64,000 nt of DNA, taken from positions 4,216,001 to 4,280,000 of the forward strand of contig NC_015564.1 of NCBI RefSeq assembly GCF_000214175.1, read 5' to 3'. The notes under the pieces were generated by a model that worked only from the letters and a program-made list of their open reading frames with translations, was not told the DNA's origin and searched no databases. Source of the DNA: Hoyosella subflava DQS3-9A1 (GTDB lineage: Bacteria > Actinomycetota > Actinomycetes > Mycobacteriales > Mycobacteriaceae). The translations under genes were made by a program, and so were the position numbers. Position 1 is the stretch's first letter. Each line of letters starts with the position of its first letter. Positions 55,227 through 63,982 of the stretch are shown here, one piece after another.

Positions 55227-56653
55227 TGGCCGGAAAGTTCACCGTTCCTGACGGCTGGGTGTTGCAGGCGTACCAGTACGCGCTCGACCCCACCCAAGCG
55301 CAGACGGCTGTGTTGGAGTCGCACGCGGGCGGCGCAAGGTTCGCGTACAACACAATGCTGCGCGCGGTGAAAGCCAACCTCGCCCAGCGCGACGCGGAAC
55401 GCTCGTACGGGATCGCCGACGCTGATCTCACCCCGACACTGTCCTGGTCGTTCCAGGCGCTGCGTAGCGACTTCAACAAGCGAAAGCACACGGTTGCAGT
55501 ACGGGACGACGGAACACCGTGGTGGGGTGAGAACTCGAAAGAGGCGTACGCCAACGCCGTCAAGAACCTCTCACTCGCGTTGAAGAACTGGTCCGACTCG
55601 CGCAAAGGCGTGCGTAAGGGCCCTCGTATGGGTTTCCCGTCGTTTAAGTCCAAGCGATCGACCAGGGCGTTCGCGTTCACCACAGGCGCGATCCGCATCG
55701 AATCGGACCGACACCACGTAACGCTGCCCAGGGTCGGCACTCTGCGGGTGCATGAGTCCACTCGCAAACTGGCCCGCCGCCTGGAAGCGGGTTCTGCGCG
55801 GGTGTTGAAGGCAACGGTGCGGTTCGAGCGAGGCCACTGGCTGGTGAGTTTCACCTGCGTGGTTGAGCGGGCAGCGAAGCGACCCGCCCACATCAAACGC
55901 GTCGCCTCCGTAGTCGGTGTTGATCTCGGCGCCAAAGACCTGCTGGTGGCAGCCACACCCGACGGCCGGGAGATCCTGCGGGTCCGCGCACCTAAAGAAC
56001 TCAAGTCCACGTCCCGGAAGCTGAGGGCGTTGCAGCGCAAAGCCGCGCGCCAGCACGGTTCGTGGGACGCGGTAGTCGAGACCAGGAGGGAACCGTCGAA
56101 CGCGTGGCTGCGGACCCAACAGACCATCAGCGCACAGCACACGCGGGTGTCGAACCTGCGCCGCGACCGCCTCCACAAACTCACCACACAGCTCACGCAG
56201 AGCTTCGAGGTGATCGGCACCGAGACCCTCGCAGTGAAGAACATGATGGCCAAGGGCGGTTCCCGCAAACGCGGGCTGAACCGTTCGATCGCTGACGCCG
56301 GCTTGGGCGAGTTCTCCCGCCAGCTCGACTACAAAACCGCCTGGTACAGCTCGCAACGCGTGCAAGCCGACAGGTGGTATCCCAGCTCAAAGACGTGTTC
56401 TGGCTGCGGTGCGGTGAAAGCCAAGCTGCCCCTGTCAGTACGCCTCTATGTCTGCGAGCACGAGAACTGCGGGTTGGTGATCGACCGCGATCTCAACGCC
56501 GCGGTCAACCTCGCGCGCATGGCGCGAGCGGAGCAGAGTGCCTGCTTCGACAATGGTGGAGCCGACCGTAAGACGACCGCTTCGGCGGCGCTGGTGGCTG
56601 TGAAACCTGAATCCAGTGATGGAAGCGCCTCACCGCAAGGCGAGGCTGCATAA
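55226..56653 (+). CDS. tnpB: TnpB RNA-guided nuclease (IS607-associated)
   Basis: A 475-residue TnpB. The N-terminal helical part is YQYALDPTQAQTAVLESHAGGARFAYN. The RuvC catalytic residues are Asp233 (VVGVDLGAKDLLVAA), Glu333 (EVIGTETLAVKNM) and Asp422 (DRDLNAAVNLARMA). The zinc ribbon is CSGCG with CEHENC. All are intact, so an active RNA-guided DNA nuclease is expected. The guide RNA (omega/reRNA) of this family comes from the tnpB 3' end and the right end of the element; the GC-rich hairpin region GCCTCACCGCAAGGCGAGGC around 56626-56645 is the likely scaffold end. Confidence 0.95.
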   Translation: MAGKFTVPDGWVLQAYQYALDPTQAQTAVLESHAGGARFAYNTMLRAVKANLAQRDAERSYGIADADLTPTLSWSFQALRSDFNKRKHTVAVRDDGTPWWGENSKEAYANAVKNLSLALKNWSDSRKGVRKGPRMGFPSFKSKRSTRAFAFTTGAIRIESDRHHVTLPRVGTLRVHESTRKLARRLEAGSARVLKATVRFERGHWLVSFTCVVERAAKRPAHIKRVASVVGVDLGAKDLLVAATPDGREILRVRAPKELKSTSRKLRALQRKAARQHGSWDAVVETRREPSNAWLRTQQTISAQHTRVSNLRRDRLHKLTTQLTQSFEVIGTETLAVKNMMAKGGSRKRGLNRSIADAGLGEFSRQLDYKTAWYSSQRVQADRWYPSSKTCSGCGAVKAKLPLSVRLYVCEHENCGLVIDRDLNAAVNLARMARAEQSACFDNGGADRKTTASAALVAVKPESSDGSASPQGEAA

Positions 56654-56747
56654 CGCGTGATCACTAAAGATCACTCACATGCAACGGAAGATTCCTTATA
56701 GCGCATGCACAAACCGCTCACCCGCTTGACACTAGGAGACTTCGGTA

Positions 56748-58175
56748 GTGAAGAACGTGGAAACCAAGGTGTGGGACCTACTCGTTGTCGGCGGCGGATC
56801 AGCAGGGATCGTGGCAGCGAAGACCGCCGTCAAGCTTGGCGCATCCGTGCTGCTAGCCGAACAGCAGCGCCCCGGCGGCGACTGCTTGTGGACCGGTTGT
56901 GTCCCCTCAAAATCGCTGCTCGCCGCAGCTCATCACCGTGCTGGTATCCGAAAATCGGCCGCGCTGGGCGTGCACGCCCAGGGCGTGACGGTTGATTTCG
57001 CCGCGGTTAGACAACACGTCAACACGGCAATCCGCACTATCGAGCCAGTCGATGCCCCAGAAACGCTGCAGGCGGGAGGGATTCACGTTGTGAAGGGCAC
57101 CGTGACGTTCATCGGAGACGGAAAAGCTGCGATAGGCGGTGACCGTGTAGCGTACCGCCAGGCGGTCATCGCTACAGGCGCCTCACCCATCGTGCCCCGC
57201 ATTCCCGGTCTGCGTGACTTCTTGACCAGTGAAACGATCTGGGGACTCACCGAACTCCCGCCCCGACTCCTCGTCCTCGGCGGCGGAAGTGTGGGCTGCG
57301 AGCTCAGCCAGGCTTTCGCCCGACTGGGTTCTTCGGTGACACTGGTCGAAGCCACTGACCAGATTCTCCCAGCGGAATCTCCTGATGCCGCGGCAATCAT
57401 CGCTGATTCACTGAGACAAGACGGTGTGAACATACTTACTGGACGTGCGCTCACAGAGGTGACTGAACACACTGCCGTCCTCGCCGACCGCACCCGCGTC
57501 GAGTTCGATCAGCTCCTTATCGCTGTAGGTCGCCGCGCCCGAACAGCCAAGCTTGGCCTCGAGCACCTCGGCGTGGCTGCCGATGAGCAGGGGCGCATTG
57601 TGGTCGATCGTTCGATGCGAACCTCGAATCCGCGAATCTGGGCTGCCGGTGATGTCACGCCGCTGCCGCAATTCACGCACACCGCCGGGGCGTTTGCGAG
57701 CATCGCCGCGAGCAATGCGATCCTCGGATTACGTCGTAAAGCAACGACTTCGGCGATCCCGCGAGTGACCTTCACTGCCCCCGAAGTTGCCTCCGTGGGC
57801 CATACCAGAGCAGCTCACGGAACACGGCAGCAGACGATCACACATGATCACCTTGACCGCGCGGTCACCGACGACGAACGCCGCGGCTTTTCGCGGCTTC
57901 ATTTCGATCGAAAAGGTCGCATAGTCGGGGCCACGGTGGTCAGCCCACGTGCCGGGGAGACCATCGGAGAGCTGACATTAGCGATCCGGCTTGGCCTGCG
58001 TGGCCGTGACCTCGCCGGGACGATCCATCCCTACCCCACGTTCTCCGACGGCGCATGGAACGCGGCGATCGCGGATACCCGCGATCAACTCGATGCACGG
58101 TCAGCGCGGCGCGTGATCCGGGGACTCGCGCGCGCAAGAAGTATGTGGCTGCGCCTGCGGCCGCGCCGGCATTAG
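56748..58175 (+). CDS. MerA-like pyridine nucleotide-disulfide oxidoreductase
   Basis: A 475-residue flavoprotein of the lipoamide dehydrogenase/mercuric reductase class. FAD site LLVVGGGSAGIVAAKTAVK, redox disulfide GGDCLWTGCVPSKSL (CxxxxC), NAD(P) site LLVLGGGSVGCELSQAF, second FAD motif NPRIWAAGDVTP and C-terminal HPYPTFSDGAWNAA. The Tyr in PYPT instead of the usual His-Pro-Thr is a feature of the MerA-like branch. There is no HMA domain or merR nearby, so mercury reduction is not implied. GTG start with AGGAGACTT upstream. It lies about 60 bp beyond the right end of the IS607 element. Confidence 0.88.
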   Translation: MKNVETKVWDLLVVGGGSAGIVAAKTAVKLGASVLLAEQQRPGGDCLWTGCVPSKSLLAAAHHRAGIRKSAALGVHAQGVTVDFAAVRQHVNTAIRTIEPVDAPETLQAGGIHVVKGTVTFIGDGKAAIGGDRVAYRQAVIATGASPIVPRIPGLRDFLTSETIWGLTELPPRLLVLGGGSVGCELSQAFARLGSSVTLVEATDQILPAESPDAAAIIADSLRQDGVNILTGRALTEVTEHTAVLADRTRVEFDQLLIAVGRRARTAKLGLEHLGVAADEQGRIVVDRSMRTSNPRIWAAGDVTPLPQFTHTAGAFASIAASNAILGLRRKATTSAIPRVTFTAPEVASVGHTRAAHGTRQQTITHDHLDRAVTDDERRGFSRLHFDRKGRIVGATVVSPRAGETIGELTLAIRLGLRGRDLAGTIHPYPTFSDGAWNAAIADTRDQLDARSARRVIRGLARARSMWLRLRPRRH

Positions 58176-58277
58176 GGAGAGATAGCCCTCAGCGCGAGCG
58201 CAGCTAATGCTTCAGGTCACGCAGTCCAAACCTCGAACTGGGCCCGTTGTGGGATGGCCGGTGACAGCTGCACCCCG

Positions 58278-58583
58278 TCAGTCGGCGGATATGTCCCGCG
58301 CCGCGCGCACCGCGTCAAAGAAGTGGTGAACCGATGCCTTCTCACCAGCCGTGACGTGAATCTCAGCGTAGCCACCTGTGCCGCTGATCTTCCCGCCCTC
58401 GGTTCGCAATCCGATCCGAACCAGCAGTCCCTGCGCCTCAGGCTGTGCCTCAACTCCCACGTGACTCACGTGCCAACGCTGCGGAGAACTCCGATCGGAC
58501 TGTCTATCGAAGACCTCGAGCGTTCGATGGTCGAGGACCAGGATGTAACGGTTCCCAATCGAACACTCGCGATAGCTGCGCAT
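58278..58583 (-). CDS. Small hypothetical protein, PH-like
   Basis: A 101-residue ORF with balanced composition and codon use like its neighbours. Alternating strands (NRYILVLDHRTLEVFD, RWHVSHVGVEAQ, GLLVRIGLRTEGG, YAEIHVTAGEKA) followed by a C-terminal helix (SVHHFFDAVRAAR) suggest a small beta-sandwich plus helix, as in bacterial PH domains. No confident family. It is convergent with the MerA-like gene. The overlapping plus-strand frame is less protein-like. Confidence 0.6.
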   Translation of the reverse strand: MRSYRECSIGNRYILVLDHRTLEVFDRQSDRSSPQRWHVSHVGVEAQPEAQGLLVRIGLRTEGGKISGTGGYAEIHVTAGEKASVHHFFDAVRAARDISAD

Positions 58584-58647
58584 CTCAGCAGAGTAGCGAC
58601 CTGCAGACGCTACGACATCGCGCCCTCGTGATGCGGCGCGCTTCAGG

Positions 58648-59259
58648 CTAGCTCAGCGCCCGATATCCCCCCACGATCCTCTGCGCCGCACTCACCCCGA
58701 CAACAACCGACCACACCAGCGCAATCTGCCATCCGAACATCGGAAACAGCAGCCAAAGACTATGCACAAGAACGGTTTCCGCACCTTCTGCTAGCCCGCC
58801 CAGAAAGGACAATGACCTGCCATCATCAAGCGTCCGGCCAGTCTTCTCGGCGATCGACGAGAACGCGAGAAACGCTGCCCCGTTGATGTAATAAGCGAGC
58901 AAGACGAACAGAAATGGCCACTGAGGCGCGCCGAACGCAGCGGAGACGCCAACGGCAACGCCAACGACGGTGCTTCCGTACACGATGAAATCAGCAGTGA
59001 TGTCGTAGAAGCCACCGGCACCGGACTGCGTCTGGCGGTGACGCGCCAGGGGCCCATCCAGGCCATCGGCACACCTGGACAGTAGCCACAGCACCAATGC
59101 GATGTACCACCACTGCAGACCGGCAGTCACCGCGCTGCCCAGCCCGAGGACCAGTCCGGATGTCGTCAGCCGATCCGGCGTGACCCAGCGTTTGTCGATC
59201 GTCGCAGCAATGCGCGCGAGTGGGGCTTCGAGAACCCGGCGCAGTGGCGCGTCAAACAC
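58648..59259 (-). CDS. CDP-alcohol phosphatidyltransferase family protein
   Basis: A 203-residue membrane enzyme with the diagnostic motif DGLDGPLARHRQTQSGAGGFYDITAD (D-x2-DG-x2-AR-x-G-x3-D-x3-D) around residues 65-90. About six helices. It transfers a phospho-alcohol from CDP-diacylglycerol or a related donor. Its 5' end overlaps the TVP38-like gene by 8 bp, so they form an operon for membrane lipid work. The specific alcohol is unknown; the size suggests a PgsA/PIS-like relative. Confidence 0.9.
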   Translation of the reverse strand: MFDAPLRRVLEAPLARIAATIDKRWVTPDRLTTSGLVLGLGSAVTAGLQWWYIALVLWLLSRCADGLDGPLARHRQTQSGAGGFYDITADFIVYGSTVVGVAVGVSAAFGAPQWPFLFVLLAYYINGAAFLAFSSIAEKTGRTLDDGRSLSFLGGLAEGAETVLVHSLWLLFPMFGWQIALVWSVVVGVSAAQRIVGGYRALS

Positions 59260-59962
59260 GATCAGCGAGCTCCGGCTCAGCTTTTTTCATGCGTCGAGCG
59301 TAATAGGCACCCCCCGCGGTTAAGAGGACAAACGCCGCGATAGCGGCCGCGAACGGCCATGAGAGCGGCTGGGTTCCGAACGCGCCAAGAGCGACGTAGC
59401 TCAGCACGCCCGGAACAATGCCCAGCGCAGTGCCCAGGAAATAGTCGCGCGCCTTGATTCCGCTGATTCCGCCGGCATAGTTGACGAGCCAGAACGGAAA
59501 CAGCGGAACGAGACGCACGAGCAAGACAGCCACAAATCCGCGTCTGCGCAAAAAATGGACAACACGCCTGGTTCTGGCACCGCCGTAACGGACTACAGCT
59601 TCCGCACCCAGATGTTTGCCGAGCAGGTAGGAAACGGTCGCGGCGATCATTGCGCCCACCAACACGACGGCGGCTCCCCCTGCGAACCCGAACAGCACAC
59701 CGCTGGCGATGCTCAAGACACTCGCCGGTGACGGGATCGAACTTAGCGCCGCGTAAACAAGGACAAATACCAGCGCACCCACCAGACCTGCGCTGGCGAC
59801 CTGGGAACGGACTTCCGCGACAGTCGGGACGTCGATAATGATCGCGGCTAATGCTCCCGCGATGATGATGCACGCAAGTACCGCGAGCTTCAGCAAGGGA
59901 GTGAAGAAACTCCGGCCGGTCTCGTCCTGGTGCACAGCGCCTCCATCAGAACCTAGGGTCAC
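59252..59962 (-). CDS. TVP38/TMEM64 (DedA superfamily) membrane protein
   Basis: A 236-residue SNARE-associated/DedA-like protein. Helices include LAVLACIIIAGALAAIIIDV and ASVLSIASGVLFGFAGGAAVVL; the family core is FVAVLLVRLVPLFPFWLVNYAGGISGIKARDYFLGTALGIVPG, containing the conserved R-x3-PxxP-like and NYxxG motifs. Relatives move lipid carriers across the membrane. The GTG start at 59962 and coupling to the phosphatidyltransferase downstream suggest a joint lipid function. Confidence 0.9.
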   Translation of the reverse strand: MTLGSDGGAVHQDETGRSFFTPLLKLAVLACIIIAGALAAIIIDVPTVAEVRSQVASAGLVGALVFVLVYAALSSIPSPASVLSIASGVLFGFAGGAAVVLVGAMIAATVSYLLGKHLGAEAVVRYGGARTRRVVHFLRRRGFVAVLLVRLVPLFPFWLVNYAGGISGIKARDYFLGTALGIVPGVLSYVALGAFGTQPLSWPFAAAIAAFVLLTAGGAYYARRMKKAEPELADRV

Positions 59963-60079
59963 AAAGCGGTCACGTCAGGAAGGCTTTGAGTCACCACCAG
60001 TGTTCCCGCTGCAGTCTGGTACCGCCACGAACCGGCCAGAAACTGTGCGAAACTTCGAACGCTGGACGAGGGAGATGTG

Positions 60080-61312
60080 ATGGCAGCGAAACAAATCGGG
60101 CGCACACTGGCTACCGTGGCTGTGGCCGCTGTGATGACTCTCGCAGGGTGTTCAGCACCCTCCCCGGATGCCCCAGAACCTGCTGAAACAACCTGGACGG
60201 AGGTCGAAGAAGCAGCAGTCGGCCAGACAGTCTCACTGTGGATGTGGGGCGGGGACGAGCAAGGTAACCGCTACGTCGATTCTGTTCTGGCCCCCGCAGC
60301 GGCAGAAGCGGGAGTGACTCTGCGGCGCGTCCCAGTCGCCGACACCGGTGAGGCCGTCAACCGGATTCTCGCTGAACGTCAAGCAGGCATCACCGACGGC
60401 GACGTCGACCTCGTGTGGGTGAATGGCGATAACTTCGCAACCGGGAAACAGGCTGGCGCGTGGTTATGCAATTGGACTGATCAGCTGCCGAATATGCAGT
60501 ACACCGATCCGGACGATCCGCTGTTGCTGTCCGACTTCGGTACACCAGTGGATGGTTGTGAAGCGCCGTGGCACAAGGCTCAGTTCACGCTCGTTTACGA
60601 CGAAGCCTCGATCCCCGAACCCCCCGCCACATTGGAAGGCGTCCTCCAATGGGCGAAGGACAACCCTGGCCGGTTCACCTACCCGGCGCCGCCGGACTTC
60701 ACGGGGTCGGTTTTCATCCGGGAAGTCCTCACCCGTGTCGCGGACGACGTGCCGCTCGAGTACAGCGATGAGGCGTACGAGCAGCACAGCGCGCCCTTGT
60801 TTGACACACTCAATGACCTCGCGCCGTCTCTGTGGCGCGCCGGGCGGACCTACCCGCAGACCGTCGAGGAGCTGAACCAGCTCTTTGCGGATGGCCAGGT
60901 CGACATGATGATGACGTATGGTCCGGCGACCCTCACAGATCTAGTGGGGCGCGGAACATTCCCAGACACAACGCGGGTACTGCTTCTCGACGAAGGTACC
61001 GTCGGCAACGCCAGCTTCCTCGCCGTGCCGTCGACCTCCGGTAACTCGGCCGGGGCCCGTGTCGTCGCGAACATCGCCTTGTCGCCGCAGCAACAACTCG
61101 AGAAGGCGAAACCGGATGTGTGGGGACAGTTCACCGTCCTCGACTCAGACCGGTTGAACGACGAAGACCGCGCCTCTTTCGATGCGCTGCCAGAGTCACC
61201 GGTTGTTCCCACCTACGAAGAGCTTTCTCGTAACGCTCGCCCGGAACTCGCCACTGCTTGGGTGCCCGCACTCGACGAAGGCTGGCGGCGCACAGTCCTC
61301 GCGGGACGCTGA
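60080..61312 (+). CDS. YnjB-type ABC transporter substrate-binding lipoprotein
   Basis: A 410-residue lipoprotein; signal and lipobox MTLAGC (Cys about residue 24). The region VADTGEAVNRILAERQAG, then DVDLVWVNGDNFATGKQAG, is strongly YnjB-like. The fold is a periplasmic-binding type II domain. E. coli YnjBCD has no firmly proven substrate; thiamine-like compounds are often predicted. The ATG at 60080 has GGAG in front (GTG 60077 possible). It is followed by the two permeases and ATPase with overlaps of 1, 10 and 4 bp, one operon. Confidence 0.9.
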   Translation: MAAKQIGRTLATVAVAAVMTLAGCSAPSPDAPEPAETTWTEVEEAAVGQTVSLWMWGGDEQGNRYVDSVLAPAAAEAGVTLRRVPVADTGEAVNRILAERQAGITDGDVDLVWVNGDNFATGKQAGAWLCNWTDQLPNMQYTDPDDPLLLSDFGTPVDGCEAPWHKAQFTLVYDEASIPEPPATLEGVLQWAKDNPGRFTYPAPPDFTGSVFIREVLTRVADDVPLEYSDEAYEQHSAPLFDTLNDLAPSLWRAGRTYPQTVEELNQLFADGQVDMMMTYGPATLTDLVGRGTFPDTTRVLLLDEGTVGNASFLAVPSTSGNSAGARVVANIALSPQQQLEKAKPDVWGQFTVLDSDRLNDEDRASFDALPESPVVPTYEELSRNARPELATAWVPALDEGWRRTVLAGR

Positions 61313-62151
61313 TGTCAGGGCGGACGGCACGGTTACGAGCGACAGCGCTGCTCCTCCCTGCACTCGTCCCAACTGCAATCGTGCTTGTCGCGGGGCTTGG
61401 CACCGTTGCCCTCCAGGCATTCGGATTGATGCCTCTTGTTGGTGAACCGGCGTTCAGTACCGAGACGTTCACGGCACAGAGCGATGACCTGATCACGGCG
61501 ACTCTGCTGTCACTGGCGATCGCTGCGTCGTCGACAATTCTGGCGGCCTTTATAGGGCTTGCCGCTGCCCTGGCGATCGTCGCGAATGGCAGGGTCGTCG
61601 CGGCGCTCGCGACGTTGACCATTCCCATACCGCACCTGATCGGCGCTGCCGCGATCGGTCTGCTCCTTTCCGACGCCGGACTCCTTGCCCGCGTATTCAG
61701 GATGGACTCTGCAACGTGGCCACAGCTGGTCGGCGGGCGCTGGTGGATCGCTGTGATCGCGGAGTTCACGTGGAAGGAATCCGCGTTCATTGCGCTCGTT
61801 GTTGCTGCAGCGCTCGCGACGCGCGTGACTGGCTATTCGGAGGCAGCCGCGGTGCTCGGCGCTGGTCGATGGCAACGATTCCGGCTAGTCACATTGCCCC
61901 TCGCGACACCCGCGCTTGCCGCCGCAGCCATGATCACTTTTGTCTACTCGTTCGGCTCATTCGAGGTAGCACGTCTGCTCGGCCGTCCGCACCCTGAACC
62001 GCTGCCGGTGATGGCGGTGCGGCTCTTCTCCGCTATCGATCTGGCCGCGCGACCCAATGCTGCTGCGGCCGCCAGCGTTTCAGTCGCACTCTGTCTGGTG
62101 ACGCTCGCCGCCGCGCTGTTCGTCCTCAGGAGGTCGTCGCTGTGGCGGTAG
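61312..62151 (+). CDS. ABC transporter permease (first half of YnjC)
   Basis: A 279-residue permease with six helices. The EAA-type cytoplasmic loop reads EAAAVLGAGRWQRFRLVTLPLATPALAAA (residues 181-209). It corresponds to the N-terminal half of E. coli YnjC, a fused protein; here it is a separate gene. ATG at 61312 overlaps the upstream stop by one base (TGATG), and the 3' end overlaps the next permease by 10 bp. Confidence 0.9.
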   Translation: MSGRTARLRATALLLPALVPTAIVLVAGLGTVALQAFGLMPLVGEPAFSTETFTAQSDDLITATLLSLAIAASSTILAAFIGLAAALAIVANGRVVAALATLTIPIPHLIGAAAIGLLLSDAGLLARVFRMDSATWPQLVGGRWWIAVIAEFTWKESAFIALVVAAALATRVTGYSEAAAVLGAGRWQRFRLVTLPLATPALAAAAMITFVYSFGSFEVARLLGRPHPEPLPVMAVRLFSAIDLAARPNAAAAASVSVALCLVTLAAALFVLRRSSLWR

Positions 62152-62918
62152 GCACCGTGGCAAGGGCCGGACGAGTGCTGCTCGTGGTGTGGTTCTTGCT
62201 GCCGCTCGTCCCGATTCTTCTGTGGTCAGTGGCGAACCAGTGGCGATTTCCCGCGCTGTCTCCTTCGGAATGGGGACTCACGGGACTCCGGAGCGCCCTG
62301 TCAGCAGGTGCCGTCGACGCCTTCGCGACCTCGGCGATACTTGGCGTGAGCGTTGCCGGACTGGCAACCCCGGCGGGTGCGCTGGCGGCCAGGGGGCTCG
62401 TTCTGCACAGGGTTCATTTTCGCGGTCCTGCCGCTGCGCTGCTGCTCGCCCCCCTGGCGTTCCCGCCATTCGCCGTCGCGATGGGGCTGGACGTTCTGAT
62501 CCTGCGCGCGGGTATCCCCAATCTGATCGGGGCAGTGCTGATTCTGACGGTGGTGGCCATCCCCTATACGACCTACATCATGCGCGTGGGGTTCGGTGCT
62601 TACGACATCCGGTATGAGGAGGAGGCCCGCACATTGGGCGCGTCGCACTGGGTGGTGTTCTGGCAGGTTCAGATACCCCTTCTTGCGCCTGCTATCGCCA
62701 CCGCTGGCTTCCTGGCATTTCTCGTCGGATGGACTGACTACATCGTGACGCTCCTTGTCGGGGGAGGCCGACTGGTTTCCGTTCCCGTTCTTGTAGGTGC
62801 GTTCGCATCTGGCTCAGGCAATCAGCCGGTGGTAGCGGCGCTCTCTGTCGCTGCTATCGCACCGCCACTCGTATTGTTGCTGCTGTTATGGCGCCTGCGA
62901 GGAAGGAGAGCCCCATGA
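62142..62918 (+). CDS. ABC transporter permease (second half of YnjC)
   Basis: A 258-residue permease with six helices and an EAA-type loop EEEARTLGASHWVVFWQVQIPLLAPAIATAG (residues 159-189). GTG at 62142 has AGGAGG 8 bp upstream, inside the first permease. It equals the C-terminal half of YnjC. The stop overlaps the ATPase start (ATGA). Confidence 0.9.
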   Translation: MAVGTVARAGRVLLVVWFLLPLVPILLWSVANQWRFPALSPSEWGLTGLRSALSAGAVDAFATSAILGVSVAGLATPAGALAARGLVLHRVHFRGPAAALLLAPLAFPPFAVAMGLDVLILRAGIPNLIGAVLILTVVAIPYTTYIMRVGFGAYDIRYEEEARTLGASHWVVFWQVQIPLLAPAIATAGFLAFLVGWTDYIVTLLVGGGRLVSVPVLVGAFASGSGNQPVVAALSVAAIAPPLVLLLLLWRLRGRRAP

Positions 62919-63982
62919 GTGCGCTCTCGCTTCGCTCACTCACGAAAGCATTCAATGAAGGTGCCGTGATCCGGGACATCGACCTCGACGTCGCCGCCGG
63001 TGACTGTGTCGCCGTCCTCGGACCTTCCGGTGCTGGTAAGAGCACGATCCTACGCCTCATCGCGGGACTGGAGCCAGCGTCTTCAGGCACGGTTGCACTC
63101 GGTGACCGCAATATCGATGGAGTTCCCGCAGAACGACGCGGTGTCGCCCTGATGTTCCAGCGGCCGTTGCTCTTTCCTCACCTCAACGCTCTGGACAATG
63201 TCGCGTTTTCGGCCCGCTCGTCCGGAAAGTCGAAACGTTCCTCCCGACTGCATGCGCAGTCCTACCTTGAACTAGTACAGCTTGGCGATTACGCGTACCG
63301 TCGCGCCACGGAACTCTCCGGTGGTCAGGCCCAGCGGGTAGCGCTCGCGCGTGCACTCGCCGCCGAACCTCGCGTTCTTCTGCTGGACGAGCCGTTCAGT
63401 GCACTGGACCCACAGTTGCGAGGCGAAATGCACAGCCTCTTGCGCCAGATTCGCCGCGAGCTTTCGCCGACCATTCTCCTCGTCACCCACGATCAGCATG
63501 AAGCCGCAGTTCTCGCCGACCGGATGGCGATTCTGCTCGACGGCACCATCGCGCAGATCGATACCCCGCACCACATTTACACCCGTCCCCGGTCTCTCGC
63601 CGTGCACCGGATGATGGGCGGTATCAACGAGATCTTCGGTGACGTCCGGGACGGTAAGCACCACTCGACGGCCGGTGTCTTGACCGTCAGCAACAGCTCG
63701 GGAGCCGGCACACTCGTGTTCCGCCATGAAGCTGTGGGCGTGAGCGGCGCGTCAGAGCCTGGGGACCTCGCCGGGGTCGTCGCCGGGATGGAAGTCATCG
63801 GCGCACGGCAGCGCCTCCACATCAACATAAACGGCGGGAACGTGACTGTCTGCGCGGAAGCACCTCCAACGCTGCATCTGCCACCAGGCTCACGCGTTTC
63901 CCTTCACATCCCGCAGGCGGCACGACACGTGATTCCAGACAAAGCCCCGGCAATGGTGTCGAGAATCCTGAAAAAGGGCTAG
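62915..63982 (+). CDS. ABC transporter ATP-binding protein (YnjD-type with C-terminal domain)
   Basis: A 355-residue ATPase. Walker A GPSGAGKST, Q-loop FQRPLLFP, signature LSGGQAQRVALARAL, Walker B VLLLDEPFSALD, switch His VTHDQHEA. The C-terminal 110 residues (from about 245) form a TOBE-like MOP domain (NGGNVTVCAEAPPTLHLPPGSRVSL), longer than E. coli YnjD. It powers the importer made by the three genes upstream. The ATG at 62915 has AAGGAGAG upstream and overlaps the permease stop. Confidence 0.92.
   Translation: MSALSLRSLTKAFNEGAVIRDIDLDVAAGDCVAVLGPSGAGKSTILRLIAGLEPASSGTVALGDRNIDGVPAERRGVALMFQRPLLFPHLNALDNVAFSARSSGKSKRSSRLHAQSYLELVQLGDYAYRRATELSGGQAQRVALARALAAEPRVLLLDEPFSALDPQLRGEMHSLLRQIRRELSPTILLVTHDQHEAAVLADRMAILLDGTIAQIDTPHHIYTRPRSLAVHRMMGGINEIFGDVRDGKHHSTAGVLTVSNSSGAGTLVFRHEAVGVSGASEPGDLAGVVAGMEVIGARQRLHININGGNVTVCAEAPPTLHLPPGSRVSLHIPQAARHVIPDKAPAMVSRILKKG

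Larger units (their letters stand above)
54540..56690 (+). mobile_element. IS607-type insertion sequence (tnpA-tnpB); ends approximate
   Basis: The unit comprises a serine recombinase (54639-55226) and TnpB (55226-56653), overlapping by one base. The left end contains three AGTGGT motifs (54565, 54575, 54614; the first two one helical turn apart) and an inverted TTGAG/CTCAA (54562-54585), plausible recombinase sites. The right end, after tnpB, has GTGATC/GATCAC (56657-56674). IS607 elements lack long terminal inverted repeats and target duplications, so exact ends cannot be set without an empty site. Both genes are intact, so it could still be active. Confidence 0.8.

Noticed and set aside
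56748-58175. Mercury resistance locus
   Set aside because: The flavoprotein has the MerA-like core but no HMA domain, no vicinal C-terminal cysteines and no merR/merT/merB neighbours.
58254-58631. Plus-strand 125-codon open frame
   Set aside because: It is antisense to the more protein-like 58278-58583 gene, with an irregular Ser/Arg/Leu/Cys composition and no ribosome site.
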